Source: Nectonema munidae
Taxonomy: Eukaryota; Nematomorpha; Nectonematoida; Nectonematidae
Direction of reading: 5' to 3'
NCBI GenBank assembly: GCA_030549495.1
Contig: JAUIRK010000893.1
Coordinates: 186,001 to 250,000, forward strand
DNA length: 64,000 nucleotides
Part shown: piece after piece, positions 46,601-59,412 of the stretch
How the letters are laid out: each line of letters begins with the position of its first letter
How positions within the stretch are numbered: the first letter of the stretch is position 1
Made by a program: the position numbers and the translations under genes
Notes under the pieces: model-generated
Told to the model about the DNA's origin: nothing
Databases searched by the model: none
What the model saw: only the letters and a program-made list of their open reading frames with translations

Positions 46601-49425
46601 AGTCAAGAGCATAAAATTCTGAGTAAAAGTTCATAAAACGACAAATTTCAAAAGAATATAAACGAATATTGCTTTCTTAATATCAATGTTTTATGACTAT
46701 CTTATGTTGCTTTTTTGCAGTCAACTTCCAAAAAATTTTATTATTATTATTATTGTTATTTATATGATGAATGCCTTCTTTTATAATCTTATTCTACAAA
46801 TGAAGGAGTAAATAAGTCATGTAAATAATTTTGAATTCAAGAAACATATTATTTAGAATTAAATTTTGTGAATACAACAAATCTAGTAACAATAACTACT
46901 AATTTTATCTTGTGAATTAAACAAATCTAATAAGAGTAGTCAGGGCTGTATTAAGGGATCTTAGCGCGCCAGGGCAAAGGTCCTGAATGGAGCCCCTTAC
47001 CCCTTGCTCTTTCTTTTCTCACTCATCCCCACCCAATTCTGACTTAAAAAGTGATTTAGAAAAAAATTGCTCTGATTTTTATTAAGCCACATAATTCAGA
47101 TATATACTGACTGAGTCGAAGACAGTCTCCATTAGATGTTCATTTTTCGTGTTTTAGCAACAGCAAAATTATCGATGACTTCGTCAAAATCAACACAATC
47201 GAGAACTTCTTTTGTTCATAAGAACCAGACTTTGGAGGCGGGCTTGCCCGATAGTACATAGAGTACTTTTAGAAAATTATTGGAGGTGGGGGAAAGTTCT
47301 ACATTGAATTATAATGTCACTTTTAGTGGATTTAATTACAATGCGAAAAGATAATCATACATTCGCTTATTTAATTTTAAGATATGGCTATTAATTCCTT
47401 ATCAGTTCTTTTTCTTAAGACTAAGAAATGCCGTTCTTCAAATTGTTCATAAAATACCAAATAGGTTTTAAGATGGGTTTCTTCTGGAGGGGTCCATCAT
47501 ATGTTATTTACTCAAAATTAAAGGATTAAGAGGGAATTCACCTGGCTTCTTTCATATAGGTTATCCATATAGATCTTTAAAAAACAAGAAAATTGTAAGA
47601 AACATGTATTCAAAAAATGAAACAATAGTTTACATGGTGATATTTTTCAAAAGACCAGAAAGCAAATAATAACATTGTACATTGGAAATAAACTTAAAAA
47701 ATATTAATATAGGCGTAAAATTTAAAAGATACGATGTAAAAAAAGGAGTAATAGGATGTAGAGTTGAATGAAAAATTGTATAAAATGTTTAAACTAATAA
47801 GGGGAATTTAGGTAGAGCTAATTTCATTGAGTGAACATGTATAATAATTTGTGAGAGTACATTCAGATAGGTCATTTTCCACATAGCTTTTTTTAATTTT
47901 TGTTGAAAAAAATTAGATATATTATATATATTTGATTGTTCAATAAAATTTAACTCTGTTGAGAAAGAAAATTTTCAAGAAAATTAGTTACAGTAATTAT
48001 AACTATTAAAAGCTTATAATTAAAGTTTACTCATTGATAGTGGGTTAATTAAAAGCCCAAATAAAATTTTAATTAACCAGTGGAAATAAGGTTACTCAAC
48101 CCAAATGATTTTAACAATTTGGCTAAATAGTTAAGCTCAAATAGATCAAAGAGTTAGCATATAACCTTCATCAATGCAGTTTTTTTAAAGAGATTACGCA
48201 TAAAGAAAAAGTGCTTCTACTAGATTCAACTGCTTCACAAATTCAACTGTCTGTTTTTTTGCACATTAGCAACTTTTTAGCCTTTTGAAAAATATCACCA
48301 TGTAAACTATTGTTTCATTGTGTTCATCTTAAATAATTTCCTTCTTATTCTTCATCTTGTAAGTCTGAATGATGTAAAGAGTGAGCTAGTCAGAGAAACA
48401 TATAAATTAGAAATCTGGATAAACTTTTAAACAAATAAATTGGAAAATACTCATTATTTGGAACGTGACAAATTTCAAATATTTTTTTTACGTGTCTTAT
48501 TTTATGCATACTACAAATTGAGTAAGATGGAATGTGCGGTGTACAAAAGTTGAAAGATAATATTTTATTATATGCACATTGCACATATACAGTAATTATT
48601 TTGAATCGCTGAAAAAAGAAATATTTTATAACTTTCTACCAAAGTAAATATAAGGATTGCTTGTTTGTATGCTTTTTCTATTTTTCTAAACTTGAGATTA
48701 CATTTTAAATATTTTGCAAACTTCATATCATCTGAAACGAAAGGCAAATTCCTTCAGAGAGAATTAGTATAAGGAAGTTTTAAATATAAAGCAAAAATTT
48801 AACATTTTTCATCCATAAAACTTTGAGAAATGTGAAATACACAATGAAACAATTAAGAATAAGAAAAAAAATTGAGTAAAAAAAAATTGCATACTTCTCA
48901 AGACATAGGTGGTAAAGATTTTTGAAAGCGCTATACATACATATATAAATAAATGTGAACAGAAGAGTGTTGTACATCTCGTACTATGCTTGAGTGCTTC
49001 TTAAAGGAGTTTGTAAGGCAGACAATTATACGTAGAATTAGACCAAATTACTCACACACAATACAAAAATCCCTCAAAACATTTTATTAGCGAAAAATTT
49101 GTTCAATTTTTTTCCTCTTCTAATGCTTTGTAAATACAAAGTATACACCTCCCTTTGTATGCATATGTGTGTAGTTATAATACATATGATATTTAATGTT
49201 AATTTTTTTAAAGTAAAATTAAGTTTTGCTTCTATTTTATAGCAATTGGTCCATATTTGTTTTGAAATTTTTTTGTTGGGGTCGCATACAACCCGTTGGC
49301 TTTTTTAGTTATAAAAAATGTTGGATTTCTTAGTGTTAAAGAAATTTTATTCTACCTGGTTAAATAGTAAATGAAAGATAATCACCATTGAAACATTCTA
49401 TTGTGAACACTATTTAATTGATAAT
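43683..49425. other. No gene seen; one possible hAT end
   Basis: AT-rich spacer. Frames at 44291-44476, 45539-45739, 45855-46178, 48390-48584 and 48780-48977 show no recognisable motif. CAGGGCTGTATTAAGGGATC at about 46944 looks like a hAT left end, with GCGCGCCAGGGCAAAGG just inside, but the matching right end was not found. (ATT)n lies at about 46740-46760. Confidence 0.3.
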
Positions 49426-52400
49426 AGAACCTTAGAAGGACGGAGTAGGGTTTTTTTTGGCATGCAAAATTTTCAAACTCATTTTACTTGAAATAAAATA
49501 TATCTGACCTATATAATAAATTATAAGTATTTTATTCTTTTTTTAAGTTCTTTAAGATAATAAAAAAATTGAAGGGTGAAGTTTTTCAAAAAAAAATACA
49601 CCTAAATTAGGTTAACGCCACCTATTTCTTACAAAAATTTGTTACTTTTTTTTTATAAATTAAGATTATATTAGAACAAAAGATATTTATACTTTCTATT
49701 TCTAAACATTTTAGTTTGAAAATTACCCAATTCATTAATTTTATATTTTTCAAGAACTTTTGTTTTTAAATTCTAAAATCTCATATTGATATTGTGACAG
49801 CAGGGTTTAGTTGGTTCAACGTTGTTGTGAACAAACTATAAAAAATTTATTCCATTGACAACTCACATGTATATTTCAATCGTTTTCTCTTGTTATTTAT
49901 GTTTTTCACTTAACGTTGAAGAAAACATGCCTAGATATCGTACTGTGATCTCTGAAAATTTTTTCACATCGATGAACTGATTGTTTACACAGGAAAAACT
50001 TGCAGAAATGTTTGTGCTTCTACGTATAAACAATATAAAGTTTATACAAATATCCGAAGCTTATATATGAGGGCAATAGTCGAATCATGCGCCATTTCAA
50101 CTATATAATAGGTTGTCTAAAAGTGAAAATATCAAAAAAGCTGTACAAACAAGAGCAAGACCTTTTTTGTGAGTAAGAAACTGGTGTCTATTTGCCCTGT
50201 CTGATATGTGAACTTGATAATTAATTTTCAAAGTAAAAGTTTTTTTTATACAGAACAAGTAAATGATTCAGTGCAGACATATTTTGCTTTTGTCTAATCA
50301 TTGGAATGCAGCATATACAAATAAATGATTGATAGTCTCATTAAGTGGATTGCACTATCATATGTACCATCACAAGTCAGGAAACTGTATTTCATATATT
50401 GTTTGTATATATCGAGTGTTCTTTCGCTCTTCACAAACGGACATATGATGCTACTGAGAGATTTATAAAACGTTGAGTAAAAGAAATATAAATACATTTC
50501 TTGTGATGATCAATTTACGTTATTTATGTGCTTCGATCTTTTTCTTTTCTGCGCTTTGTGTCTTTTATTACCTCAAGTTTTTTGAGTGATGTCTTACAGC
50601 AGAAATACCGGGCTTTGAGTTGAACAAATTTGGATCATACCAGTTTCTTATTTTGTTTACTTTACTCCGTTTGTTCATCGCAACCTTTTACTTCCCAATT
50701 CTCTCTTTTTGTTTTCATGGCTCCTCCAGCCTAGATACAAGTAATAAAGGAGAAACTACAGGTTCGGATGTTTTCTCTGAAAGTTAATACCAATGCATGC
50801 ATTCAGACACAAGTGAAGAGGAACAATTATAAGAAAGTGGAGACGAATCTCTCATAGCTCCAGATGGAACAGAGTTTTTTTTTGGGAGCCAAGAGAAGTT
50901 CAAGGAAGAAGATCTTCGACAAATATTCTTACTTCTAGACCAGGTCCAAGTGGTTGTGCAGAAATCTTGAGAGATCCTTTGAAAATTTTTACTCTTTTTT
51001 ACCGAAAGTATGATGAATCACATCTTCACCTGTAGAAAAGAACGAATCGAAGAAAACTACAGGTAAAACTTAACTTAAAATATTTCAGACAGAAACTAGC
51101 ATTTTTTTGTAGAAATCCTGATAGCTTATTTGAAAATTTGAGAAGTGTATACGAAAGATTCTCAATGGAGCATTTGCTGGCCTATTTTGCTTGCATACTG
51201 TATATTGGCCAGTCAAAAGATCAGCAAATTGATGTCAAGCATCTTTTTTCGGAGAAATATGGAACTTTTTTTTGAAAGCTGCAATCAGTAGAGACTTATT
51301 CATTCTTATCCGAACTTTCATAAGATTTGATTCAAGAAGAGTAAGAAATTTTTCGATAAATTAGCCCCAATAAGATACCTTCAAAATGTTTTTTTGATAA
51401 CTGTCATAAATATTGGTCACCAACTAATTTCGTGACAATTGATGAACAACTGGTCAAATATAGAGGCAGATCGCAAATTAAAGTTTATGACCCTTCTAAG
51501 CCAGGTAGGTATGGAATGAAAATTTATCACTGCATTAGTTTTTTCGTATTTTGTTGTGAGGTTTATCAAAGTGGTTTATCTGACAAAGAGTATTTTAAGT
51601 CAGGTAATATGGTTAAAAGATTAGTTTCTTTTTCTTGCTTACCACCTGGCTCTGGTATTTATGTAGATAGATTCTTTATGTCTCATGAATTGTGTGAGTG
51701 GGCTAAAAGTAAAAACTGTACGATTTGTGGTACGGTTAGAAGCAATAGAAGTTTAATGCCACATATAGTACGGCCTGCTTATTTGAAAGGTTTGGGTTTG
51801 AGTGAATGTGAGAGCAGATTTTTATACACGCAAAATTCCTCATTGACGATTTACATTCCGGAGAAGCATTCCAAGAAAAAATTTTAAACCTCTCTATGTT
51901 TTATCTAGTCAACATCTTTGGAGAATCGATACGTTTGGACATAAAAATAAACCTCAAACAATACTGGACTATAATGGATATAAGTCAGGAGTTGATATTC
52001 TCAATAGAATGGTAAGAAATTATAGTTGTTATAAATCGTCGAGAAGATGGCCAGTAGCTTATAATAATATTAATTTATATTAGTGAATATTATATATTAA
52101 TATTCACAGACTTTATCGATATTGCTGCGCATAACAGTTGGGTTATTATGAAAGCCAACGATCCTAGTGCATATCCTACAGTTGCAAGAGGAGGAAGAAA
52201 GAGTTTCATAAAGCATCTTTGCCTACTTTTAGCTGAAAAATCTATGATAATTAGGAGTCAAAGTCCATATACTCGCCTATCTACTCGTAACTTATTGTCT
52301 TTTTACGGTTTCAGTAATAGTGCTGAGACTCCTTCAACATCTACTATGAGGGGATACTGTTCTTATACTGATTGCAAGCCTAGAAAATGCAGTGTATGTA

Positions 52401-52992
52401 CTAAATTTATTTGCAAAGACCATACAATATTTTTATGTGATAAGTGTAAATTGCATTTATGAAGGAATAGAATAGACCCAAATTTTGAGACCTTCTTATG
52501 AAGTTATTGTTTCTCTATTCGTATCATTTTGTACATGAAATCTATGTTCAACATCTTCACTTTGAAATACAACTGTGCATATATATATTGTATAATAAAA
52601 CATGATGTACAAAACCTCTAATGTAAAATATTTCAGATTTGGTATTTTTGTTTTTTTGCTTTTCCATACTTTGTCTTTGCTTCATTTTTTTGCAAAATCA
52701 ATGCTGATATCAATAAAGCTATCTTTTTCTCATTTTGCTTTGTTTGAACTTTTTTGGTTTTTGTTGGCTTAACGCCATCTATAATTTTTATATATGATCT
52801 TTCGATTTAACATGTCAATCATTTTGATTTCATATTAGTAGAGATGTAATTAGTGTAGGTATGATTTTAGTGAGGAATTCCATTCTAAAAACTTGTTAGG
52901 TAGCGGAATTATTCAAAAAACTATATTGGGAGTAAAACTCTTATTAACCGTCCTTAGTGTTGCTGTAAAAATCTCCGTCCTGCTAAGGTTAA
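49426..52992 (+). mobile_element. piggyBac element, near full length, broken
   Basis: The left end AGAACCTTAGAAGGACGGAG (49426 on, TTAA eroded) and the right end, minus strand TTAACCTTAGCAGGACGGAG (TTAA at 52989-52992), form a terminal inverted repeat of about 18 bp. A second TTAACCGTCCTTAG block lies 45 bp inside the right end. TTAACGCCACCTAT at about 49613 and TTAACGCCATCTAT at about 52771 are subterminal direct repeats. The transposase between 50800 and 52462 is on the plus strand. Total about 3.57 kb. Confidence 0.78.
50800..52462 (+). pseudogene. piggyBac transposase, degraded
   Basis: The N-terminal trace at about 50880-51060 includes STNILTSRPGPSGCAEILRD. After a probable 57-bp intron (51063-51113) comes NPDSLFENLRSVYERF and LAYFACILYIGQSKDQQID (51114-51240). 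The catalytic core is clean at 51432-51887: TIDEQLVKYRGRSQIK (first Asp at 51441) and GIYVDRFFMSHELCEWAKS (second Asp). The third-Asp block near 51990 reads YNGYKSGVDILNRM; the main Asp is present, while the following D-x-x-D partner is Asn. RWPVAYNNI follows, then a 25-bp AT palindrome near 52083-52107, then FIDIAAHNSWVIMKAND. The C-terminal cysteine-rich domain is at 52360-52455 (CSYTDCKPRKCSVC, then CKDHTIFLCDKC), ending at a stop at 52460. Stops and frame changes upstream of 51432 and after 51887 make it inactive. Confidence 0.85.
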
Positions 52993-53620
52993 GAAAAAAT
53001 GATAGTAAAGAATAAATTTTATGCATGTTAACATTTTTAATATCTATTAAATTCTCAATTTAATTTAGATTTCAATCATTGAAGACGGCAAGAAATAACT
53101 TAAATTCTACACATTCAAACCTCAATTCTTTTTAAAGAATAAATTGAAAAAATATTAACTCCAAAATTAGGTTAGATAAGTTTTACGGGTAAATATTTGA
53201 GTAAAAAATAAACCGGTGTCTTAATGAATAAATGCCTAAGTTTTTTACGAGGGTGGCCAAATGCGGGTTTTTTTTGTTGAAGTAAATAATGTATGTTTGC
53301 AACATATCAAACAAATACAATGTTTATTTGAGCAAGATTGATGGTACAAGAGAACTTCTTTCAGGTAGAATTTGTAAAGAAAAACAATTTAACCCCCGTA
53401 GCTTTGTCTTATCGTGATTGGAAGTGAGGGAAAAACGTCACTAACATACCATGAAAGAATTTTAAAATAAATAAAGATTACTTAAAATTACCCAAATCTT
53501 AAACTTTCTCTTGGTAGTTATAGGGAAAAGAGAGAATTTGCATGGAAAGATTAATTTAGTTTAAAAATAATCTGAAGAGCCTTTTTTAAATGATATATAG
53601 ATTATGAATTGTCCAAAAGA
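52993..53620. other. No gene seen
   Basis: AT-rich spacer between the piggyBac right end and the next fold-back repeat. No open frames or paired ends noticed. Confidence 0.35.
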
Positions 53621-53623
53621 ATC

Positions 53624-54075
53624 TGAACTCGGTCTCAGAAAACTCGCTCTTGGAAAACTCGGTCTGAGATTCACATTGAATATTAAAGCCTGAAATTGTA
53701 GACAAATGATCAAGTCCTATGAAAGAATTACAGAAAATAAAAGTGTATACTTAAGAATAAGAAAGACATAATATTTAGATTAAGTATACAAGAATATTAA
53801 AAGATTTTCGTAGAAAAAAATAAGAAAAGTCGGTGTCAGAAAATTCGTTCTCAGACAACATTTACTCATATAATTCGTTGAAACCTGACAATTTGAAAAA
53901 ACAAAATAACCAGCTAATTAACGAACTAACTTTAGATAGTCTAATTAATCAATTAACTAACTAAATTCCTAACAAACTAAATGATTAAATAAAATATTGA
54001 GACCAGTTTTCTAAGACCGAATTTTCCAGTTAGAATTTTCTGAGACTGAGTTTTTGGAGATCGAGTTTTCTGGCC
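53624..54075. mobile_element. Fold-back element with ~15-bp ACTCGGTCTCAGAAA iterons
   Basis: The left side (53625-53672) carries three tandem units: ACTCGGTCTCAGAAA, ACTCGCTCTTGGAAA, ACTCGGTCTGAGATT. The right side (about 54000-54073), on the minus strand, carries diverged units such as ACTCGATCTCCAAAA, ACTCAGTCTCAGAAA and ATTCGGTCTTAGAAA. One or two further units lie inside at about 53828-53855. The ~450-bp whole is an inverted-iteron fold-back with no coding. The target duplication is not resolved. Confidence 0.6.
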
Positions 54076-56060
54076 ACCATTATTAGTGATTGAAAGTCCG
54101 AACAACAAAAAATACTGTATGGAATGCTTTTCATGGATGTTTTATTTCTACCATTAACATGGTAAAATTTACTTGGAATAAATTTAAATTAAAAGTCAAC
54201 ATGATCAATTAATCGCGGTTGTTAGTTGATTAATAAACTCAACAAATTAAATGAGTGAAACTTTTCAAAATTAAATTTTTTTTTTTAAAAGTAACAAAAT
54301 CAGAAGACTTTGGTTTCCTAGTGTTAAATTTAAATTTAGTTTAAAATGGAAAACCACAATACAATTTGATTAGAAATTATTTTGTTGTTAGTTTGATAGA
54401 TAAATCTTTTTTTCAAATATTTAAAGAGTATGTATTCAGCCACACCTAACAACGTACAAATAAACAACCCCCAAAAATCTAAGTCTATATTTAAAATTTT
54501 GCTAATATTTGTGGTATCTTTCGCCATTTAAAATACGGAATTTGTCATTGTTATTTCAAAGAAGAATGAATCGATTCAAGATGGCTATGTCTTGAATTTT
54601 AACTGTTAAATGTAAATACTTTTAATTTTAATTTAATCTTAGTAAAAAATAAAGATAAGATGTTTAACACTCTTGATTTTTTACCAGGACCCCCTTCTCC
54701 GAGCATTCCAATCATGATTTTTTTTCCTTTGAGTGTCAGCACCTGATACAAGATGCAAATAATTTTATAAACAATTATCAATTTTATGAAAATGTACAGC
54801 AAGGTTGGACTCCCTTATATATCCATAAAAAGTTTCTGCCCAAGCTGTAGTTGCTATCAGCCTATAAGATTAGGCTTGGTTATACCTATAAAAATATGCT
54901 GCAAGATGAAAAGGTTTCGTTATTGTTACTGTTATATAAAACTACTTAAAATTTTGGCATAATATTTAAGAAATAAAAGAACGACCTATACACCAAAGTA
55001 TAGAAAGAAAAGTAACGAGTGTAGAAATTTAATAAAGTTTTAGAAAGATGAATCACAATTTGAAAACTAGAATACGATGTAAATGGTTTGACAGTTGAGA
55101 CAAAAAAGCGGATGCAAGAATAGCTTTGTGATTAATATCTGTTAGAGAACTAAAAACGTTAGAACGATCTAAAAGATGGAAGCAGTAAAGTTTTTCTTTC
55201 ATGAGTGTTTAGAAATTTTTTATTAAAACATACATGAAAGACATAGCTAGAATGCAAGGCCTAAAAACCATTGGGTTGGAAAAAAAACAATATTAGTACA
55301 AAAGTAAATATAGATTTTATTGTATAATAATATTCAATAAATTATTTGCGATAACTTGATATTTTTTGTTATGTTTGAGATTCTTTGAATACAATTAGAA
55401 TGTGGTTTACAGAAATTAAAAGGTAACTTTTATAAACTTGATCAACCATGTTGAATTCAATTATGAAACTTATTTAATAATAATTGAAATATGATTATTA
55501 ATTCGGCCTTCACTTTAGTATAGGGTCTACCTATAATATTCAATTTTATTAGATCAGTATTTCCCAATGTTTTGCACTCGCCACCTCTTTGCCCAAAAGC
55601 GTAGACACTAATTATTTATTAATATACCAAATTACAACATAGGTTCGAATTTATTTTACAAAAAAGAACAGTTTTTTAATAATTATAATATTAAAACATA
55701 TTAATTTGACAGCTTGATATGAGAGTAATTCAAAAGGTAAAATAAACCCGCTTATAGAATTACTCATAGATAACCAATTACATAATTGAGATATAACATT
55801 TTCATATTTGAGAAAAGCAAAAGATTAAGTCATCATAACTAACAAATGAGAAAAAAAATAAGAAACAAAAAAAATAAAATAAAGGATAAAATGAAATATA
55901 AACCAACACAATTTATGCTATATAATCATTAAGAAATGCCAAATAAATAAAAACTTTGATGTAAGCAAAAGAGTAGTTAACTAATTAAGGATAATGACTA
56001 TTGATAAATTTGGGTAATTTGTACATAATAGATTGCCTAGATGTTTTCATTCTAAAGAAA
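54076..56060. other. No gene seen
   Basis: AT-rich spacer. The minus-strand frames 54336-54527 and 54599-54802 have no recognisable motif. Nothing else noticed. Confidence 0.35.
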
Positions 56061-56064
56061 TTGG

Positions 56065-56337
56065 TCCCCCCCCCAGATTTTGGCTGGACCAACCTATTTT
56101 ACTGGATTTAAAATTTACTCGAAACTTTTTATAATTTAATTTTTTTGAGTGGGTTTGCATCTAGGGGAAGAAATATCTCTCTTACTCTTAATTTGATTTT
56201 CATTCATTGCAATAATTCAAAGAAAAAAAAGTAAAACATATGTATTTGGTAAATTGCAAAATTTATAAAAAATTATAGATTTAAAAACTTCGCCCTTGTT
56301 TGGCTCCCTTACTTTTGAAAATCTAGCACCGCCACTG
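56065..56337. mobile_element. hAT MITE, right end clear
   Basis: The right end on the minus strand reads CAGTGGCGGTGCTAGATTTT, the terminal sequence of the CAGTGGCGG family at 6625 and 8316, and ends at 56337. A C-run with GATTTTGGC at about 56065 resembles the C-rich subterminal zone of that family and may be near the left end, but no CAGTG terminus or 8-bp duplication was found there. Confidence 0.5.
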
Positions 56338-56402
56338 GTGACAACGTCTATCAAACTGGAAGTTGAACTTTAAAAAATCATTGAAAATAGAAGGAAGGTG
56401 AC

Positions 56403-56640
56403 CTACCAGAATTGATGACAGATTAGACAAAGTTTAAGACAAAACAGGTCCTTCGCTTTAAGACATCCAGCTTCCCCAAAAAGCAGATCCGAGCAAAATT
56501 TTCTTGGTTTGTTCATTATTATCTTCAGAGCTTTCTTTTGCAAGACATATATATCATTATTTAGTGCATGTCCCCTGTTTATCAAATTATAGTAAATATG
56601 AGGAATAAAAAGTGATTTATATATTATAAATAAAGCTTCA
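56403..56640 (-). pseudogene. LINE reverse transcriptase C-terminal (thumb) fragment
   Basis: On the minus strand: KSLFIPHIYYNLINRGHALN, then DIYVLQKKALKIIMNKPRKF and LKAKDLFCLKLCLICHQFW. The order L-Q-K-K-A-L-K-I-I and then a D-L-x-x-L-K block is typical of the region after the RT palm in Jockey/CR1-like LINEs. It lies inverted and just upstream of the plus-strand LINE at 56800, which lacks this very region. Confidence 0.6.
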
Positions 56641-56799
56641 CGATTTTTCTTTTCAATTCATCAAAATTTTCAAGCATCAAATGGAAAAACTTACTGGTAA
56701 AATTTTTCATATATGTATTCAAGCTAGCTGGCTTGTTTCATATTCAAATATTGATCAGTTTTGCAGTGAAAAATATTATTATATTTAACTTTCATCGGA

Positions 56800-58770
56800 A
56801 ATATGGCAGATAATGGTTTATATAGGTTATTAAATAAAACTACTCGACCTAGCTCAAAAACATGCATTTGAAATTGGGATATGCAGGAATAATAAACGAA
56901 GATATTTCCGATCACTTACCTTTATTTATAGCTTTAAATTTAGGTAAAGAAAAAATACGAAATGAAGAAATATTGTTTAAAAACTAAGCTGAAAAAAAAT
57001 GGGAGAAAATTAGATTATACTAAGCTGAACAACTTATTAAACAATATTAATTGGGAAGATCTAAATGGATCAGTAAATAACATAGCAGAAAGTTTTATTG
57101 ATAGGGTGCAATTTATGAAAAATGATTGTTCTCTTTGTTATGTGAAAAAGAATAGATACCGAATTAGTAAAAATCCATGGATGAATCAATATATATTAAA
57201 TAAATTAAAAGAAAAGGATATGCTGTACAGAAAAATTGAAAGAAATAAAAAAACATAGCTTTATCACTTATAACTAATCTAAAAGAATGCATTAAAAATA
57301 TAAAAAAGCTAATTTGGCACTCAAAAGTAGACTACTTTGAAAAAATTTTTAAGGATTGTAATAATGATTCTAGTAAAATATGGAAAAATTTAAATGCGAT
57401 CATAAAAGAAAAAGCAAATAATGAAAATAGAGTCAAGGAATCAAATCATCACCTTCCAGATAAATTTGCAATGCATTTCAAAGATAAAATTAATATTCTG
57501 CTAAAAAATAGTGATATTAGTCCACTTAGTCTTAAAACTGAAAGTGATGATTACATTTGATTATTTAAATTTCAAAAAATTAGATATAATGATATAAAGA
57601 TAGCAGTTAAACAACTAAAAAATAGTAATGCATCAGACATTTAGTAGGTAAAGTATTTCCGATAGCAAAGAAAGGAAGTAAAAAATCTGAATTAGACAAC
57701 TATAGTATACAAACACGTGTGTATATATCTTTTCGAAAATACTAAAGAAATCGTTTATAATCAGTTGTATAATTATTTTGAATATAATTTTTTTTTTAGT
57801 AATTAATTCAATTTGGTTTTCGTAAGCTTAAAAACATTGAACAACTTCATTCAATTTTTATTTCCAAAATTGTAGAGTACTGGAATAGTAATTTTAACTC
57901 ATTGACTATATTTTTGGATCTCAAAGCTGCTTTTGATTGTGTAAATCATGATTTTTTATTAAGAGAGCTTAATTGCTATAAAATTGATCAATCCGCTATA
58001 GATTTAATTATAAGTTTTTTAAATAATAGGAAATTTTCCGTTTTGTAAATAATAGTTTTTCTGGCATATATCACTGCAACCCTGTTGGAGTACCTCATGG
58101 ATCTTCTCTCGGTCCACTTCTGTTTATCATAATCAAAGTCATAAACAGAGATGTCTGAAAAGCTCTAGCATTTGCAAATGACATAGTTCTCATCTTCAAA
58201 GTTGAAAATTTTTGAAGCATTGAAATAATAAATAAAAAATTTTTGTAAAAATAAAAACTATTGCGTATAAATCCTTGGTTTTACCAGTTTTAAATTAATC
58301 TCTCTGGTAAATTTGGGGACACGTTAATCTTAATAGAATTTTATTTTGAAAAAAAAAATTCATATTAGCCTTAAATCTGAAATATAATGCATATACCACC
58401 AGTAAATTCTATTTAACTTAATGTTTTGAAAATACAGGACATCTATAAGTATGAATTAATGAAATTTTACCACAATATTATTCATGGTTTCTTTCCAATA
58501 GACTACTCGAAAACTAATGTTTAATTATGAAACTAATGTTTAATTATGAAGTACACAATTATAATACTAGATCAAAATTTAGTTACTTTTATCCAAGGCT
58601 TAAATCAAAAAATGCAAACAAGTCATAAGGCAAAAAATCATATATTTAGTAGAAAACACAGAAAATATTAATATCATAGAACTAGGACAATTAAATAAAA
58701 ACTCTTTTAAAAGCTGCATCAAAATCAAATTATCAGAGCATTATAGCAAATTGCTTTTCCTGTTCACTTT
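56800..58770 (+). pseudogene. LINE ORF2 remnant, Jockey/CR1-like
   Basis: Endonuclease tail at 56800-56945 (TRPSSKTCI, then NEDISDHLPLFIALNLG). A basic linker with an open frame runs 56962-57258 (KNPWMNQYILNKLKEKD). RT traces: KILKKS and NQLYNYFEYNF near 57740-57780, FLDLKAAFDCVNHDFLLREL at about 57910, GVPHGSSLGPLLFI near 58090, and the catalytic box as AFANDIV at 58168-58188, where the usual Y-A-D-D has become F-A-N-D. The region from about 58210 to 58430 lacks the thumb segment. The C-terminal signature HNYNTRSKFSYFYPRLKS is at about 58554-58607 and SFKSCIKIKLSEHYSK near 58705-58750. Many stops; dead. Confidence 0.75.
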
Positions 58771-59412
58771 TTAATGTCATTTAATGCATCACATTCAAAA
58801 CAAAACACCCTATATTTTTGGCTGTATCATTTTTCTCTATATAATATGTCAATGTATCATATAACATTTATTATATATATGTTTAATATATATATTTTTT
58901 CTCTTTAAAAGTATCTTTTATAAATATTTATAGATATTGTATTTCATTTTTGTTAATATAATTTATATAAATAAACTTATATTTCAACCATGATTGTTTT
59001 TTATATTTAATAAAAATTGTAAACTTATGTTAGAATTTTGTAAAATTATTTTATGTATGAAATGGTTACACCCGGTAGTGACTTTAAGTAGGCTTTGTGT
59101 GGGACAAGCTAGACTAACTGTTTTTAGTTATTTTTTTATAATAATTTGTAATTTTGTGAAATATTTTGATTGTTATTTAACAACAAACATGTGTACGTTT
59201 CTTTCTTTCTTTCTTTCTTTCTTTCTTTTTTTTTTACAAGATGTTGCCAATCACCATAGATAATATTTTTATTTCATAAACTTTGATTGAATAAATGTTT
59301 TAGGTTTTGGTGCATATTAAAGAGAAATATATTCCTTTAGTTTTTTCAAAGTTAATAAAAATATTTTTCTCTACATTTAACATCATATAAATTGGCATCA
59401 ATTTTTTTAATA
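58771..59412. repeat. AT-rich spacer with (CTTT)n microsatellite
   Basis: A TTTC/CTTT tetranucleotide run is at about 59200-59225, followed by poly-T. The overlapping frame 58994-59263 is low-complexity at its end and not recognised. Nothing else noticed. Confidence 0.6.
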
